64,000 nucleotides of DNA from UBA11891 sp049890035 (lineage in GTDB: Bacteria > Bacteroidota > Bacteroidia > Flavobacteriales > Flavobacteriaceae), in the NCBI GenBank assembly GCA_049890035.1, contig JBMHCG010000029.1, positions 1 to 64,000 of the forward strand, given 5' to 3'. Of this stretch, positions 16,819 through 25,661 are shown one piece after another. A program made the position numbers and the translations under genes. Numbering within the stretch: position 1 is the stretch's first letter; each line of letters begins with the position of its first letter. The notes beneath the pieces were generated by a model. It ran no database searches. It was not told where the DNA came from and saw only the letters and a list, made by a program, of their open reading frames with translations.

Positions 16819-18432
16819 ATGTCCAACACCAAATATGTTTTTGTTACTGGCGGAGTCACCTCTTCTTTAGGAAAGGGAATTGTAGCTGCATCTCTAGCGA
16901 AACTGTTGCAATCACAAGACTTTAGCGTCACTATTCAAAAGTTTGATCCCTACTTGAATGTGGACCCGGGTACCCTTAACCCCTATGAGCACGGTGAATG
17001 TTTCGTTACCGATGATGGCGCTGAAACAGATTTGGACTTAGGGCACTATGAGCGGTTTCTCAATGTCCCCACTTCTCAAGCCAACAATGTGACTACGGGT
17101 AGTGTGTACCAAAGCGTAATAGAAAAAGAGCGTCGTGGTGAATTTTTAGGTAAAACCGTTCAAGTCATCCCACATATCACTAATGAGATTAAAGAACGTA
17201 TGCAATTACTGGGAAACACGGGTGGCTATGATATTGTCATCACAGAAATCGGCGGTACGGTCGGTGATATTGAGTCGCTTCCCTATATTGAAACTGTTCG
17301 GCAACTGATCAACGAATTGGGGGATGAAAATTGTGTTGTAATCCATCTTACATTAATCCCCTATTTGGCAGCGGCTAAAGAACTCAAAACCAAACCTACG
17401 CAACATTCAGTAAAAACACTTATGGAAAGCGGAATCAAAGCTGATGTATTGGTTTGCCGAACAGAGCACGAGCTAACTGATGACTTGCGTCAAAAGCTAG
17501 CTTTATTCTGTAATGTAAAGCAAGAAGCTGTCATCCAGTCAATTGATGTTGATACCATCTATGAGGTGCCGTTGAAAATGCTTGAGGAAGGACTGGATGC
17601 TGTGGTTCTTAAAAAAATGAACCTACAACCTAAAAAGCCACATGACTTATCGAATTGGAAATCTTTTTTATCAGCACTGAAACAACCCGTATCAACAGTT
17701 AAGATTGGATTGGTGGGGAAATATGTAGAGTTGCAAGATTCCTACAAATCCATTTTAGAGTCACTCACCCATGCTGGGGTCCAACACGAAGTAGCGGTTG
17801 AAGTGGTCAGTATTCATTCCGAGCACCTAGAGACAACTACTGATTTTTCTTTGTTTGAAAAGCTTGACGGCGTTGTTGTAGCCCCTGGATTTGGTGAACG
17901 TGGGATAGAGGGAAAAATTAATGCGATTCGCTATGTTCGTGAAAACAACATCCCATTTTTGGGGATTTGTTTGGGAATGCAAATGGCTGTAATTGAATAT
18001 GCGAGAAATGTCAAAGGATTGACCCAGGCAAACTCCACTGAAATGGATCCCGATTGTCAAACCCCAGTAATTAGTTTGATGGAATCCCAAAAGAATATTC
18101 AAAATAAAGGAGGTACGATGCGTCTGGGAGCATGGGCATGTGATTTGGTACCCGATTCTGGCCTGGTCAATATCTATAAGCTAACACGTATATCTGAGCG
18201 GCATCGGCATCGTTATGAATTTAATAATGCTTACAGTGAACAATTGTTTGACAACCAATTTAAAATAGCAGGCTACAATCCCGAAACCCAATTGGTTGAA
18301 ATAGTGGAGTACGCCAATCATCCCTGGTTTGTAGGGGTGCAGTTCCATCCTGAATACAAGAGTACCGTATCCAATCCCCATCCGTTATTTGCTGCTTTTG
18401 TCGCTGCAGCACAGCGACACAGCCAAGCTTAA
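16819..18432 (+). CDS. pyrG: CTP synthase
   Basis: PyrG makes CTP from UTP using ATP and glutamine. The 537-residue protein has the synthetase domain with a P-loop GGVTSSLGKGI (about residues 10-20) and DPYLNVDPGT, and a C-terminal class I glutaminase domain with Cys384 in GICLGMQ and FHPEYKS near the end. Length is typical. A short gap to yidC with its own promoter element follows. Confidence 0.98.
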   Translation: MSNTKYVFVTGGVTSSLGKGIVAASLAKLLQSQDFSVTIQKFDPYLNVDPGTLNPYEHGECFVTDDGAETDLDLGHYERFLNVPTSQANNVTTGSVYQSVIEKERRGEFLGKTVQVIPHITNEIKERMQLLGNTGGYDIVITEIGGTVGDIESLPYIETVRQLINELGDENCVVIHLTLIPYLAAAKELKTKPTQHSVKTLMESGIKADVLVCRTEHELTDDLRQKLALFCNVKQEAVIQSIDVDTIYEVPLKMLEEGLDAVVLKKMNLQPKKPHDLSNWKSFLSALKQPVSTVKIGLVGKYVELQDSYKSILESLTHAGVQHEVAVEVVSIHSEHLETTTDFSLFEKLDGVVVAPGFGERGIEGKINAIRYVRENNIPFLGICLGMQMAVIEYARNVKGLTQANSTEMDPDCQTPVISLMESQKNIQNKGGTMRLGAWACDLVPDSGLVNIYKLTRISERHRHRYEFNNAYSEQLFDNQFKIAGYNPETQLVEIVEYANHPWFVGVQFHPEYKSTVSNPHPLFAAFVAAAQRHSQA

Positions 18433-18438
18433 AAAAAG

Positions 18439-18446
18439 TATCTTTA
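18439..18446 (+). promoter_or_regulatory. -7-like element TATCTTTA four bases before yidC
   Basis: TATCTTTA followed by CGCC and the yidC ATG. It is the same layout as at 15001-15015. Confidence 0.5.
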
Positions 18447-18450
18447 CGCC

Positions 18451-20277
18451 ATGGAAGAAAGAAAATTTGACCCCTATCAATTTATTGGTTTTGTATTGAT
18501 TGCCATGATTTTAACATGGATGTTGTACCAAAACCAACCCCAGTCCGAGACCCAAAACAACCCAACTCCTACGGTTGAAGCTCCAATACCCTCGGAGCCA
18601 ACTTTTGATCCGGCTGTTCTGGACTCTCTCCAACGTTCCACTTTGCAAAATAGTTTTGGTGCGCTAGCTGATTTGATGCTACCCAAAGAAGCGGGACTTC
18701 ATACTCTTTCATCTGAAAAACTCTTGCTGGAAGTCAATCAAAAGGGGGGGCAATTGGTAAAGGTACAGCTCAAAGAATTTGAAAATTACTTAGGAGAACC
18801 CTTGCTGTTGGTAGATCAAAACAACTCAGACTTTAATATCCAACTGCCACTAAAAGATGGTCGGGTATTGAATAGTCGTGATTTTTATTTTGATGCTGAA
18901 TTACTAAAAGAAGATGACTCCGATCGCTTAATCTTGACCGCACTAGCGGGAAATGGGTTGGCATTTGTCATAGAATACCGTATTGAACCCAATACCTATA
19001 CCGTTGATTATCGCGTACATAGTATGGGGATGCAGGCCTATTTAAAAAACCAAGGGGCAAAATTGGAATGGGAATCACAAGCTTTTCGCAATTCAAAAAG
19101 CCTGGAATACGAGAGTCGGTATACCGAATTATCCTACCGCTATCGAGAAGATAAAGTAGATGAATTAGGCATTTCGGGATCGGATAATGAAACAGTGGAT
19201 GCCCTTCATTGGGTGTCGTTTCGGCAACATTTTTTCAGTGCTGTTTTTCTGACTGAAAATCCTGTAGATGGGGTCGAATTGAGCTCTGTGGATTTGTCGC
19301 AAGATGAGGACCTGGAAGAACGTTTTACCAAAAAATTTAATGCTTCCATTCCTTTAGTAACAGCAAACAATGAAATCAATAGCAATTTCCGATGGTATTT
19401 TGGTCCTACGGATTTCAAAACCTTACAATCATACGGTTCCGGTTTAGAGGATTCCGTTCCTTTGGGTTGGGGAATATTTGGTTGGATCAATCGATTTATT
19501 TTTCTTCCCCTATTTGGATTTTTAGGAAGTTTTCTGCCTACTGGAATTGCCATAATCGTTATGACAATTTTGGTGCGTTTGGCCATGTCTCCAGTGACTT
19601 ATAAGGCCTATGTTTCGCAAATCAAGATGAAAGTACTCCGTCCTGAAATTGAACAGATCAATGACAAGTACAAGGACAATGCGGTCAAAAAGCAACAAGA
19701 AACCATGAGTTTATACAGCCAGGCAGGTGTCAATCCTATGTCAGGATGCATCCCAGCATTGTTGCAAATGCCTGTCTTTTTTGCGCTATTCACCTTTTTT
19801 CCTGTAGCCTTCAGCCTTCGTCAAGAGTCTTTTCTTTGGGCTGATGATTTGTCCTCTTATGATTCCATTTTAGAATTACCCTTTAGCATACCCTTTTACG
19901 GTGATCATGTGAGTTTGTTTCCCATACTCGCATCAGCTGCCATATTTGTATATACTCAAATGACAACAGGGCAACAAGCCATGCCGCAACAGCCCGGTAT
20001 GCCCAATATGAAAGTGATCATTTATCTCATGCCATTGATGATGTTGTTTTTCTTTAACAATTATGCCAGTGGGTTGAGTTTGTACTATTTCATTTCCAAC
20101 TTGATCACGATCATTTTGATGTTAGTCATCAAAAACTATATCGTAGACGACGTAAAAATCCATGCGGAGATAGAGGCCAATAAAAAGAAACCGAAAAAGT
20201 CAGGAGGTTTTTCTGCGCGCTTGCAAAAGGCTATGGAAGAAGCCGAGAAACAACAAAGAGCGCGCGGCAAAAAGTAA
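18451..20277 (+). CDS. yidC: Membrane protein insertase YidC
   Basis: YidC inserts inner-membrane proteins, alone or with SecYEG. The 608-residue protein has the Gram-negative architecture: an N-terminal membrane segment (about residues 11-27), a large periplasmic domain (about 60-335), and a C-terminal block of five membrane segments with SPVTYKAYVSQIKMK, GVNPMSGCIPALLQMPVFFALF and a long basic cytoplasmic tail (KKKPKKSGGF...QQRARGKK). The conserved Arg of the hydrophilic groove is expected in ILVRLAMSP. The flavobacterial type has a Gly/Pro/Met-rich loop (QQAMPQQPGMPN). It is followed by mnmA. Confidence 0.98.
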   Translation: MEERKFDPYQFIGFVLIAMILTWMLYQNQPQSETQNNPTPTVEAPIPSEPTFDPAVLDSLQRSTLQNSFGALADLMLPKEAGLHTLSSEKLLLEVNQKGGQLVKVQLKEFENYLGEPLLLVDQNNSDFNIQLPLKDGRVLNSRDFYFDAELLKEDDSDRLILTALAGNGLAFVIEYRIEPNTYTVDYRVHSMGMQAYLKNQGAKLEWESQAFRNSKSLEYESRYTELSYRYREDKVDELGISGSDNETVDALHWVSFRQHFFSAVFLTENPVDGVELSSVDLSQDEDLEERFTKKFNASIPLVTANNEINSNFRWYFGPTDFKTLQSYGSGLEDSVPLGWGIFGWINRFIFLPLFGFLGSFLPTGIAIIVMTILVRLAMSPVTYKAYVSQIKMKVLRPEIEQINDKYKDNAVKKQQETMSLYSQAGVNPMSGCIPALLQMPVFFALFTFFPVAFSLRQESFLWADDLSSYDSILELPFSIPFYGDHVSLFPILASAAIFVYTQMTTGQQAMPQQPGMPNMKVIIYLMPLMMLFFFNNYASGLSLYYFISNLITIILMLVIKNYIVDDVKIHAEIEANKKKPKKSGGFSARLQKAMEEAEKQQRARGKK

Positions 20278-20298
20278 GTGCTATTGTAAATTCTTCCC

Positions 20299-20306
20299 TA
20301 CTTTTG
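20299..20306 (+). promoter_or_regulatory. mnmA -7 promoter element TACTTTTG
   Basis: An exact TAnnTTTG match four bases (CCTT) before the mnmA ATG. No canonical -33 TTG at 17-23 nt. Confidence 0.6.
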
Positions 20307-20310
20307 CCTT

Positions 20311-21507
20311 ATGAAAGGGAAGCGCGTGATTGTTGGTTTGTCAGGCGGAGTGGATTCGTCCGTGGCAGCGTATTTACTCAAGGAGCAGGGGTGTGAAGTC
20401 ATTGGCCTGTTTATGAAGAATTGGCACGACGAGTCGGTAACACGCTCCTCTGAATGTCCCTGGTTGGAAGATAGTAACGATGCTATGTTGGTGGCACAAA
20501 AACTAGGAATAGCTTTTCAAACGGTAGATTTAAGCGAAGCATACAAAGCCCGTATTGTAGATTATATGTTTGCAGAGTATGCAGCGGGTCGTACACCCAA
20601 CCCAGATGTACTTTGTAATCGTGAAATAAAGTTTGATGTTTTTCTCAACATCGCCTTGTCATTGGGGGCCGATTATGTTGCAACAGGGCATTATTGTCAA
20701 AAAAGTGAGGGGTTACAAGCTGATGGCAGTGCCATTTACCACCTCCGAAGTGGGGCTGATACCAACAAAGATCAGTCTTATTTTTTATGTCAGTTAAATC
20801 AAAAGCAGCTGTCGAAGGCCCTTTTTCCTATTGGTCATCTACAAAAAACAGTTGTTCGTCAAATAGCCAAAGCACAAGATTTGGTAACAGCTGAAAAAAA
20901 AGATTCCCAAGGCTTATGTTTTATTGGTAAAGTCAGTCTGCCAGATTTTTTACAGCAAAAGCTACAACCCAAAGTAGGGCCCATTATAGAAATACCGAAA
21001 ACAAATCGACGGTTTGAAACCATTTCTACAACATTTGAAACACCAGAAGAGCAATGGGCATACTGGTCAGAACGTCGAACTTATATGCCTTCTGATGGCA
21101 CAGAAGTGGGTCGCCATCAAGGCGCACATTACTTTACGGTAGGCCAGCGAAAAGGATTAGCTGTGGGGGGGACGCCCGAACCTCTTTTTGTATTGGCTGT
21201 TGATACGCAAGAAAATGCTATTTATGTAGGGCAAGGTAAAGACCACCCTGGATTGTTTCAAAAAGCATTATATATAGCAGCTGACGAGGTTCACTGGGTG
21301 CATCCTGGGAAGCGACTGTCAGTAGGTGAATCAATGGTCTATCAGGTACGGATCCGTTACCGTCAGCCGCTTCAAAAAGCACAGTTACAACTCACCCATC
21401 ACGGTTTGTATATTATTTTTGACGTCCCACAGTCTGCCATCACGCCAGGGCAATTTGCTGCCTGGTATAAAAACGATGAACTCATAGGCTCTGGTGTGAT
21501 CGCATGA
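20311..21507 (+). CDS. mnmA: tRNA-specific 2-thiouridylase MnmA
   Basis: MnmA places sulfur on U34 of Lys, Glu and Gln tRNAs. The 398-residue protein has the PP-loop LSGGVDSSVAAYLL (10-23), a catalytic Cys in PNPDVLCNREIKF (about residue 97), the tRNA-binding region SLGADYVATGHY, and the second Cys in DSQGLCFIGKV (about residue 206). The C-terminal beta-barrel is present. It is a little longer than the about 360-370 usual, with an insertion around residues 232-260 (EIPKTNRRFETISTTFETPE), which I also recall from flavobacterial MnmA. Its stop overlaps the next start by 4 bp (ATGA). Confidence 0.96.
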   Translation: MKGKRVIVGLSGGVDSSVAAYLLKEQGCEVIGLFMKNWHDESVTRSSECPWLEDSNDAMLVAQKLGIAFQTVDLSEAYKARIVDYMFAEYAAGRTPNPDVLCNREIKFDVFLNIALSLGADYVATGHYCQKSEGLQADGSAIYHLRSGADTNKDQSYFLCQLNQKQLSKALFPIGHLQKTVVRQIAKAQDLVTAEKKDSQGLCFIGKVSLPDFLQQKLQPKVGPIIEIPKTNRRFETISTTFETPEEQWAYWSERRTYMPSDGTEVGRHQGAHYFTVGQRKGLAVGGTPEPLFVLAVDTQENAIYVGQGKDHPGLFQKALYIAADEVHWVHPGKRLSVGESMVYQVRIRYRQPLQKAQLQLTHHGLYIIFDVPQSAITPGQFAAWYKNDELIGSGVIA

Positions 21508-22472
21508 AAAACAACCGTATCTGTCAGCTATTTAATATTCGTTATCCATTGATTCAGGCGGGAATGGTTTGGGCTAGTGGATGGAAACTGGCAGCCACTG
21601 TAAGTCAAGAAGGTGGGCTAGGAATCATTGGAGCTGGTTCCATGCATCCTGAAACTTTAAAAGATCATATTCACAAATTAAAAGCAGTAACCGAAAAACC
21701 ATTTGCTGTCAATCTTCCGTTGCTATATCCTGAAATGGAAGCTTTGATGGCTATCATTGCTATTGAAAAAGTCCCTATTGTATTTACTTCAGCAGGAAAT
21801 CCAGCTATTTGGACACAGCAACTCCAACAACAGGGGTGTGTCGTGGTTCATGTGGTGAGTTCGGTACAATTTGCCCTGAAAGCTGTTGCTGCCGGTGTGG
21901 ATGCAGTTGTAGCAGAAGGTTTTGAAGCGGGTGGTCATAATGGTCGTGAAGAGACGACAACCTTAACCCTGCTCCCACTGGTGCGCCAAGCGATTGCTAT
22001 TCCACTGATTGCGGCTGGAGGAATAGCTACGGGAGATGCCATGCTGGCGGCATTTGCTCTAGGTGCCGAAGCGGTTCAGGTAGGATCCCGTTTCGTAGCT
22101 TCGGTGGAAGCCTCCTGTCACCCTTCCTTTAAAGAAGCTGTTGTGAATGCAAAAGAAGGTGATACCGCCTTGACGCTGAAAGAAATTACCCCGGTGCGCC
22201 TGATCAAAAATAATTTTTACAAGCAACTTCTAGATCTTTATGAGCAGCACGCTACACCAGCTGTGCTGCGTGAATTCTTGGGCAAAGGGCGTGCTAAAAA
22301 AGGAATGTTTGAAGGGGATCTTAGCGAAGGAGAATTGGAAATTGGTCAAATAGCTGCTTTGATTGACAAAGTACTACCAGCGAAAGAAATCGTACAAGAG
22401 ATGTTACAAGAATACAATGCAGCATGGAAGCGATTGGGAGCATTGGGAACCTTTCAATTGAAAAATGACTGA
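21504..22472 (+). CDS. Nitronate monooxygenase / NPD family flavoprotein
   Basis: A 322-residue FMN-binding TIM-barrel of the 2-nitropropane dioxygenase family, with YPLIQAGMVWAS at the start, EGFEAGGHNG (about residues 139-148), LIAAGGIATGDAMLAAFALGAEAVQVGSRF near 172-201 and GxFVAS. Family members oxidise alkyl nitronates, and the related FabK proteins reduce enoyl-ACP. The GHNG motif with the histidine is shared by both, so the sequence alone does not decide. It overlaps mnmA by 4 bp and is probably translated from the same message. The convergent lysA ends 12 bp downstream. Confidence 0.85.
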   Translation: MKNNRICQLFNIRYPLIQAGMVWASGWKLAATVSQEGGLGIIGAGSMHPETLKDHIHKLKAVTEKPFAVNLPLLYPEMEALMAIIAIEKVPIVFTSAGNPAIWTQQLQQQGCVVVHVVSSVQFALKAVAAGVDAVVAEGFEAGGHNGREETTTLTLLPLVRQAIAIPLIAAGGIATGDAMLAAFALGAEAVQVGSRFVASVEASCHPSFKEAVVNAKEGDTALTLKEITPVRLIKNNFYKQLLDLYEQHATPAVLREFLGKGRAKKGMFEGDLSEGELEIGQIAALIDKVLPAKEIVQEMLQEYNAAWKRLGALGTFQLKND

Positions 22473-22484
22473 TGCTTTGCAGCC

Positions 22485-23711
22485 CTATGCTTTCATTGAT
22501 GCTTCATGAAATGAAAGCAAGGTTTGATTGTTGAGTAAATCATCAAAATTTTCCTGCTGGCGAATCAAATGGGCTTTTCCTTCGTGCCACAGGATTTCAG
22601 CAGGTCGATACCTTGAATTGTAATTACTAGCCATACTAAAACAATACGCTCCGGCATTGTGGAAGACAAGAAAATCTCCTTCGCTAATTTCAGCTATCTG
22701 ACGATTGCTGCCAAAGGTATCCGTCTCACATATATAACCGACTACAGAGTAAAACCGTTTTTTTCCGTTGGGATTGGATAAATTTTCTATCTCATGATAC
22801 GATCCGTAAAGCATGGGACGTATCAAGTGGTTAAAGCCACTGTCGACCTGAGCAAAGACGGTGGAAGTCGTTTGCTTTACCCCATTGACGGGGGCAATAA
22901 AATATCCAGCTTGGCTAACTAGAAACTTACCCGGTTCAAAGGCCAAGGCCAAATCACGACCGTATTCGTCACAAAATTGATGAAACCGTAAACTTAATTT
23001 TTCTCCTAATTCTTCTATATTGGTTTCGATATCCCCTTGTTTGTAGGGAACTTTGAAACCACTTCCAAAGTCAATAAATTCAAGATCTTTAAAATGCTTC
23101 GCAGTTTCAAAGAGAATTTCGGCAGCATGTAAAAACACCTCTATATCTAAAATATCCGAACCAGTATGCATGTGCACCCCATTAATTGTCATGCCTGTAT
23201 TTTCAACAATTCGAAGTAAATGTGGGATCTGGTGAATGGAAATTCCAAATTTGGAATCGATGTGTCCCACGGAAATATTACTGTTACCTCCGGCCATGAC
23301 ATGTGGGTTGATACGAATGCAAACAGGAACGGAAGGGTAGCGATTACCAAATTCTTCCAAAGTAGCTAGATTGTCAATATTAATTTGAGCCCCCAATTCG
23401 ACAACGGCTTCTATTTCTCTTATTGACACACCATTGGGAGTGAAAATGATGCGGTCGGGAGAGAAACCGGCGTGCAATCCCAATTGTACTTCTTGAAGCG
23501 ATACGGTATCCAAACCACTACCCAAACTGGACATATAACTGAGGATGGAAACATTAGAAAGGGCCTTCATAGCGTAATTAATTTTCAAATTAGTCACGCT
23601 AGCAAAAGCTTTTTTAAGACGCTCAAATTGGTGTTTTATTTTTTCAGTATCATACACGTATATAGGGACTCCATATTTTTGTGCAATTTGAAATAAATCT
23701 TTGTTTTCCAT
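22485..23711 (-). CDS. lysA: Diaminopimelate decarboxylase
   Basis: LysA converts meso-diaminopimelate to lysine, the last step of the pathway in which dapD (also in this window) acts earlier. The 408-residue protein is a fold-III PLP enzyme: the PLP Lys in INYAMKALSN (about residue 48), HTGSDI, EPGKFLVSQAG and the Gly-rich phosphate-binding loop. The reading frame is open for a further 37 codons upstream, but a promoter element (TATTTTTG, 23730-23737) sits there, and ATG at 23711 gives the normal N-terminus ENKDLFQIAQKYGVPIYVYD. Confidence 0.95.
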   Translation of the reverse strand: MENKDLFQIAQKYGVPIYVYDTEKIKHQFERLKKAFASVTNLKINYAMKALSNVSILSYMSSLGSGLDTVSLQEVQLGLHAGFSPDRIIFTPNGVSIREIEAVVELGAQINIDNLATLEEFGNRYPSVPVCIRINPHVMAGGNSNISVGHIDSKFGISIHQIPHLLRIVENTGMTINGVHMHTGSDILDIEVFLHAAEILFETAKHFKDLEFIDFGSGFKVPYKQGDIETNIEELGEKLSLRFHQFCDEYGRDLALAFEPGKFLVSQAGYFIAPVNGVKQTTSTVFAQVDSGFNHLIRPMLYGSYHEIENLSNPNGKKRFYSVVGYICETDTFGSNRQIAEISEGDFLVFHNAGAYCFSMASNYNSRYRPAEILWHEGKAHLIRQQENFDDLLNNQTLLSFHEASMKA

Positions 23712-23729
23712 TTCATCTATACATTGGCA

Positions 23730-23737
23730 CAAAAATA
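23730..23737 (-). promoter_or_regulatory. lysA -7 promoter element TATTTTTG
   Basis: An exact TAnnTTTG match on the minus strand, 18 nt before the lysA ATG at 23711. Confidence 0.65.
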
Positions 23738-23833
23738 AGTAAGTTATTCTGTAGTTTGCTTTAAGGAGAGTTATTATAATAAAAAACAACAAATTGTTTT
23801 TTTTACAACAATTTAAATGCACTTTTTCCTTCG

Positions 23834-23861
23834 TTGATAGTCAATAGAATGCTTAATTTTA
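23834..23861 (+). promoter_or_regulatory. Possible sucC promoter: TTG, 17 nt, TAATTTTA
   Basis: TTG at 23834-23836 and TAATTTTA at 23854-23861, separated by 17 nt. The last base differs from TAnnTTTG, as in the TATCTTTA elements elsewhere in the window. Confidence 0.45.
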
Positions 23862-23878
23862 CTGCGAAATCAATGACT

Positions 23879-25069
23879 ATGAATTTACACGAATACCAAG
23901 GTAAAGAGATACTGGCCAGTTTTGGCGTCAATGTCCAGCGGGGAATTGTTGCAACTTCACCTGATGAAGCAGTCAAAGCGGCCCAAACTCTTACAGATTC
24001 CACAGGAACCTCATGGCACGTAATCAAAGCACAAATCCATGCGGGGGGGCGTGGTAAAGGAGGTGGTGTAAAATTGGCTAAAAACCTTGATGAGGTGCAG
24101 GCACTAGCCGACACCATTCTGGGTATGCAATTGGTGACACCACAAACCCCACCAGAAGGAAAGACGGTACATCAAATATTGATTGCTGAGGATGTTTATT
24201 ATTCCGGACCGTCCAAGACAAGTGAAATTTATATGTCTGTTTTATTGAACCGCGCATCGGGGAAAAATATGATTATGTATTCTACAGAAGGAGGGATGGA
24301 TATTGAAACAGTTGCAGAAGAAACCCCGCATTTAATATTTACCGAAGAAATCGACCCCGGTTTGGGATTACAAGCCTTTCAGGCTCGTAAAATAGCGTTT
24401 AACCTAGGCTTGAGCGGAGCTGCTTTCAAAGAAATGACAAAGTTCGTTACAGCCTTATACCGTGCTTATGTTGGGTCCGATGCTTCTTTATTTGAAATCA
24501 ATCCTGTACTTAAAACCTCTGATGATAAGATACTGGCTGTAGACGCCAAAGTGACCTTAGATGATAATGCTTTATTCCGCCACAAAGAGTATGCAGTCCT
24601 GCGAGATCTTAAAGAGGAAAACCCCGTTGAGATAGAAGCCAATGAAGCTGGATTGAACTATGTAGACTTGGATGGCAACGTAGGCTGTATGGTAAATGGA
24701 GCTGGTTTGGCGATGGCTACTATGGATTTGATAAAACAATCCGGCGGTGATCCAGCAAATTTCTTAGATGTTGGTGGTACGGCAGACGCGGCTCGTGTTG
24801 AAAAGGCTTTTCGACTCATATTGAAAGACCCAAAAGTGAAAGCCATTTTAGTTAATATTTTTGGTGGTATTGTTCGTTGCGACCGTGTCGCACAAGGAAT
24901 CGTAGATGCTTATAAAAATATGGGAGATGCGATACAAGTTCCTATCATTGTTCGTTTGCAAGGAACCAATGCCGATCAAGCCAAGCAGTTGATTGATGCC
25001 TCCGGACTGAATGTGTTATCGGCAACGGCTTTCGAAGAAGCCGCTCAAAAAGTGCAATCCGTATTATAG
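23879..25069 (+). CDS. sucC: Succinate-CoA ligase (ADP-forming) subunit beta
   Basis: The beta subunit of succinyl-CoA synthetase (TCA cycle). The 396-residue protein has an ATP-grasp N-terminal half (MNLHEYQGKEILASFG, then IHAGGRGKGGGVKLA around 55-69) and a C-terminal CoA-ligase half (GAGLAMATMDLIK, NFLDVGG, FGGIVRCD). An in-frame ATG lies two codons upstream at 23873; MNLHEYQGK is the family's usual N-terminus. The alpha subunit gene sucD is not adjacent; the genes are commonly apart in flavobacteria. Confidence 0.97.
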   Translation: MNLHEYQGKEILASFGVNVQRGIVATSPDEAVKAAQTLTDSTGTSWHVIKAQIHAGGRGKGGGVKLAKNLDEVQALADTILGMQLVTPQTPPEGKTVHQILIAEDVYYSGPSKTSEIYMSVLLNRASGKNMIMYSTEGGMDIETVAEETPHLIFTEEIDPGLGLQAFQARKIAFNLGLSGAAFKEMTKFVTALYRAYVGSDASLFEINPVLKTSDDKILAVDAKVTLDDNALFRHKEYAVLRDLKEENPVEIEANEAGLNYVDLDGNVGCMVNGAGLAMATMDLIKQSGGDPANFLDVGGTADAARVEKAFRLILKDPKVKAILVNIFGGIVRCDRVAQGIVDAYKNMGDAIQVPIIVRLQGTNADQAKQLIDASGLNVLSATAFEEAAQKVQSVL

Positions 25070-25116
25070 TGACAATATGTCATTAATAATATTCTTTTTA
25101 ACGACATAATGACATA
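25070..25116 (+). promoter_or_regulatory. Inverted-repeat cluster upstream of hsp20 (candidate operator)
   Basis: A perfect 10-bp inverted repeat, TATGTCATTA (25076-25085) and TAATGACATA (25107-25116), has a 21-nt spacer. A second perfect repeat TGACA-ATA-TGTCA (25070-25082) shares its left arm. Half-sites TGACA/TGTCA therefore occur three times in 47 bp, between sucC and hsp20, about 60 bp before the hsp20 ATG. It is not CIRCE (TTAGCACTC). It could also be a weak hairpin after sucC, but no T-run directly follows. Confidence 0.5.
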
Positions 25117-25177
25117 AAAAACAATTGGTACTTCTTTTGTACTAGGGAAGGTGTAATTAACCTTAAAATTTGATACA

Positions 25178-25603
25178 ATGAACTTAGTACGCAGAAAAAC
25201 AACCCCATGGATTCCTTCCCTAGTGGATGGGTGGTTACAACACGAAGGCTTTCATGCCTCATCATTTTTGACAGATCCACGTCCAGCCGTTAACATTCAA
25301 GAGACCGACACAGCTTTTGTGCTAGAGTTAGCAGCGCCAGGGTTTGACAAAAAAGATTTGACTGTTGAGGTTGAAAAAGATTTGCTTTCTATTGCCTCAG
25401 AAGCAGAAAGTACAATGGAACCGGACACACACTATACACGTCGTGAGTATAGTTATGCTGCTTTCCGTCGGACGTTTTCGATCCCAGAAAACGTAGATTC
25501 GAAAAAAATTGATGCCCAATACGCAGAGGGTGTCTTGACGGTAACTTTGCCCAAGAAAAAAGAAGCTGTTCAAGAAGCCAAAAAATCAATCCGTATCCGG
25601 TAA
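25178..25603 (+). CDS. Hsp20/alpha-crystallin family small heat-shock protein
   Basis: This 141-residue chaperone holds unfolded proteins under heat or other stress. It has the alpha-crystallin domain from about residue 40 (RPAVNIQETDTAFVLELAAPGF) to 130, with the conserved AEGVLTVTLPK near 109-119 and a C-terminal IRIR that fits the IxI tail motif. The start ATG at 25178 follows a 108-bp intergenic region with inverted repeats, consistent with stress-dependent control. A bidirectional terminator follows. Confidence 0.95.
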   Translation: MNLVRRKTTPWIPSLVDGWLQHEGFHASSFLTDPRPAVNIQETDTAFVLELAAPGFDKKDLTVEVEKDLLSIASEAESTMEPDTHYTRREYSYAAFRRTFSIPENVDSKKIDAQYAEGVLTVTLPKKKEAVQEAKKSIRIR

Positions 25604-25630
25604 TTAAATCAATTTTTTGTTTTTGTTTGA

Positions 25631-25657
25631 AAAAGCGCCTTAGGGGCGCTTTTTTTT
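25631..25657 (+). terminator. Bidirectional intrinsic terminator between hsp20 and uvrB
   Basis: A 9-bp perfect stem (AAAAGCGCC, loop TTAGG, GGCGCTTTT) with T-run on the plus strand and A-run on its left, so it also reads as a hairpin plus T-run on the minus strand. It can end both hsp20 and the convergent uvrB. Confidence 0.9.
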
Positions 25658-25661
25658 GGAT

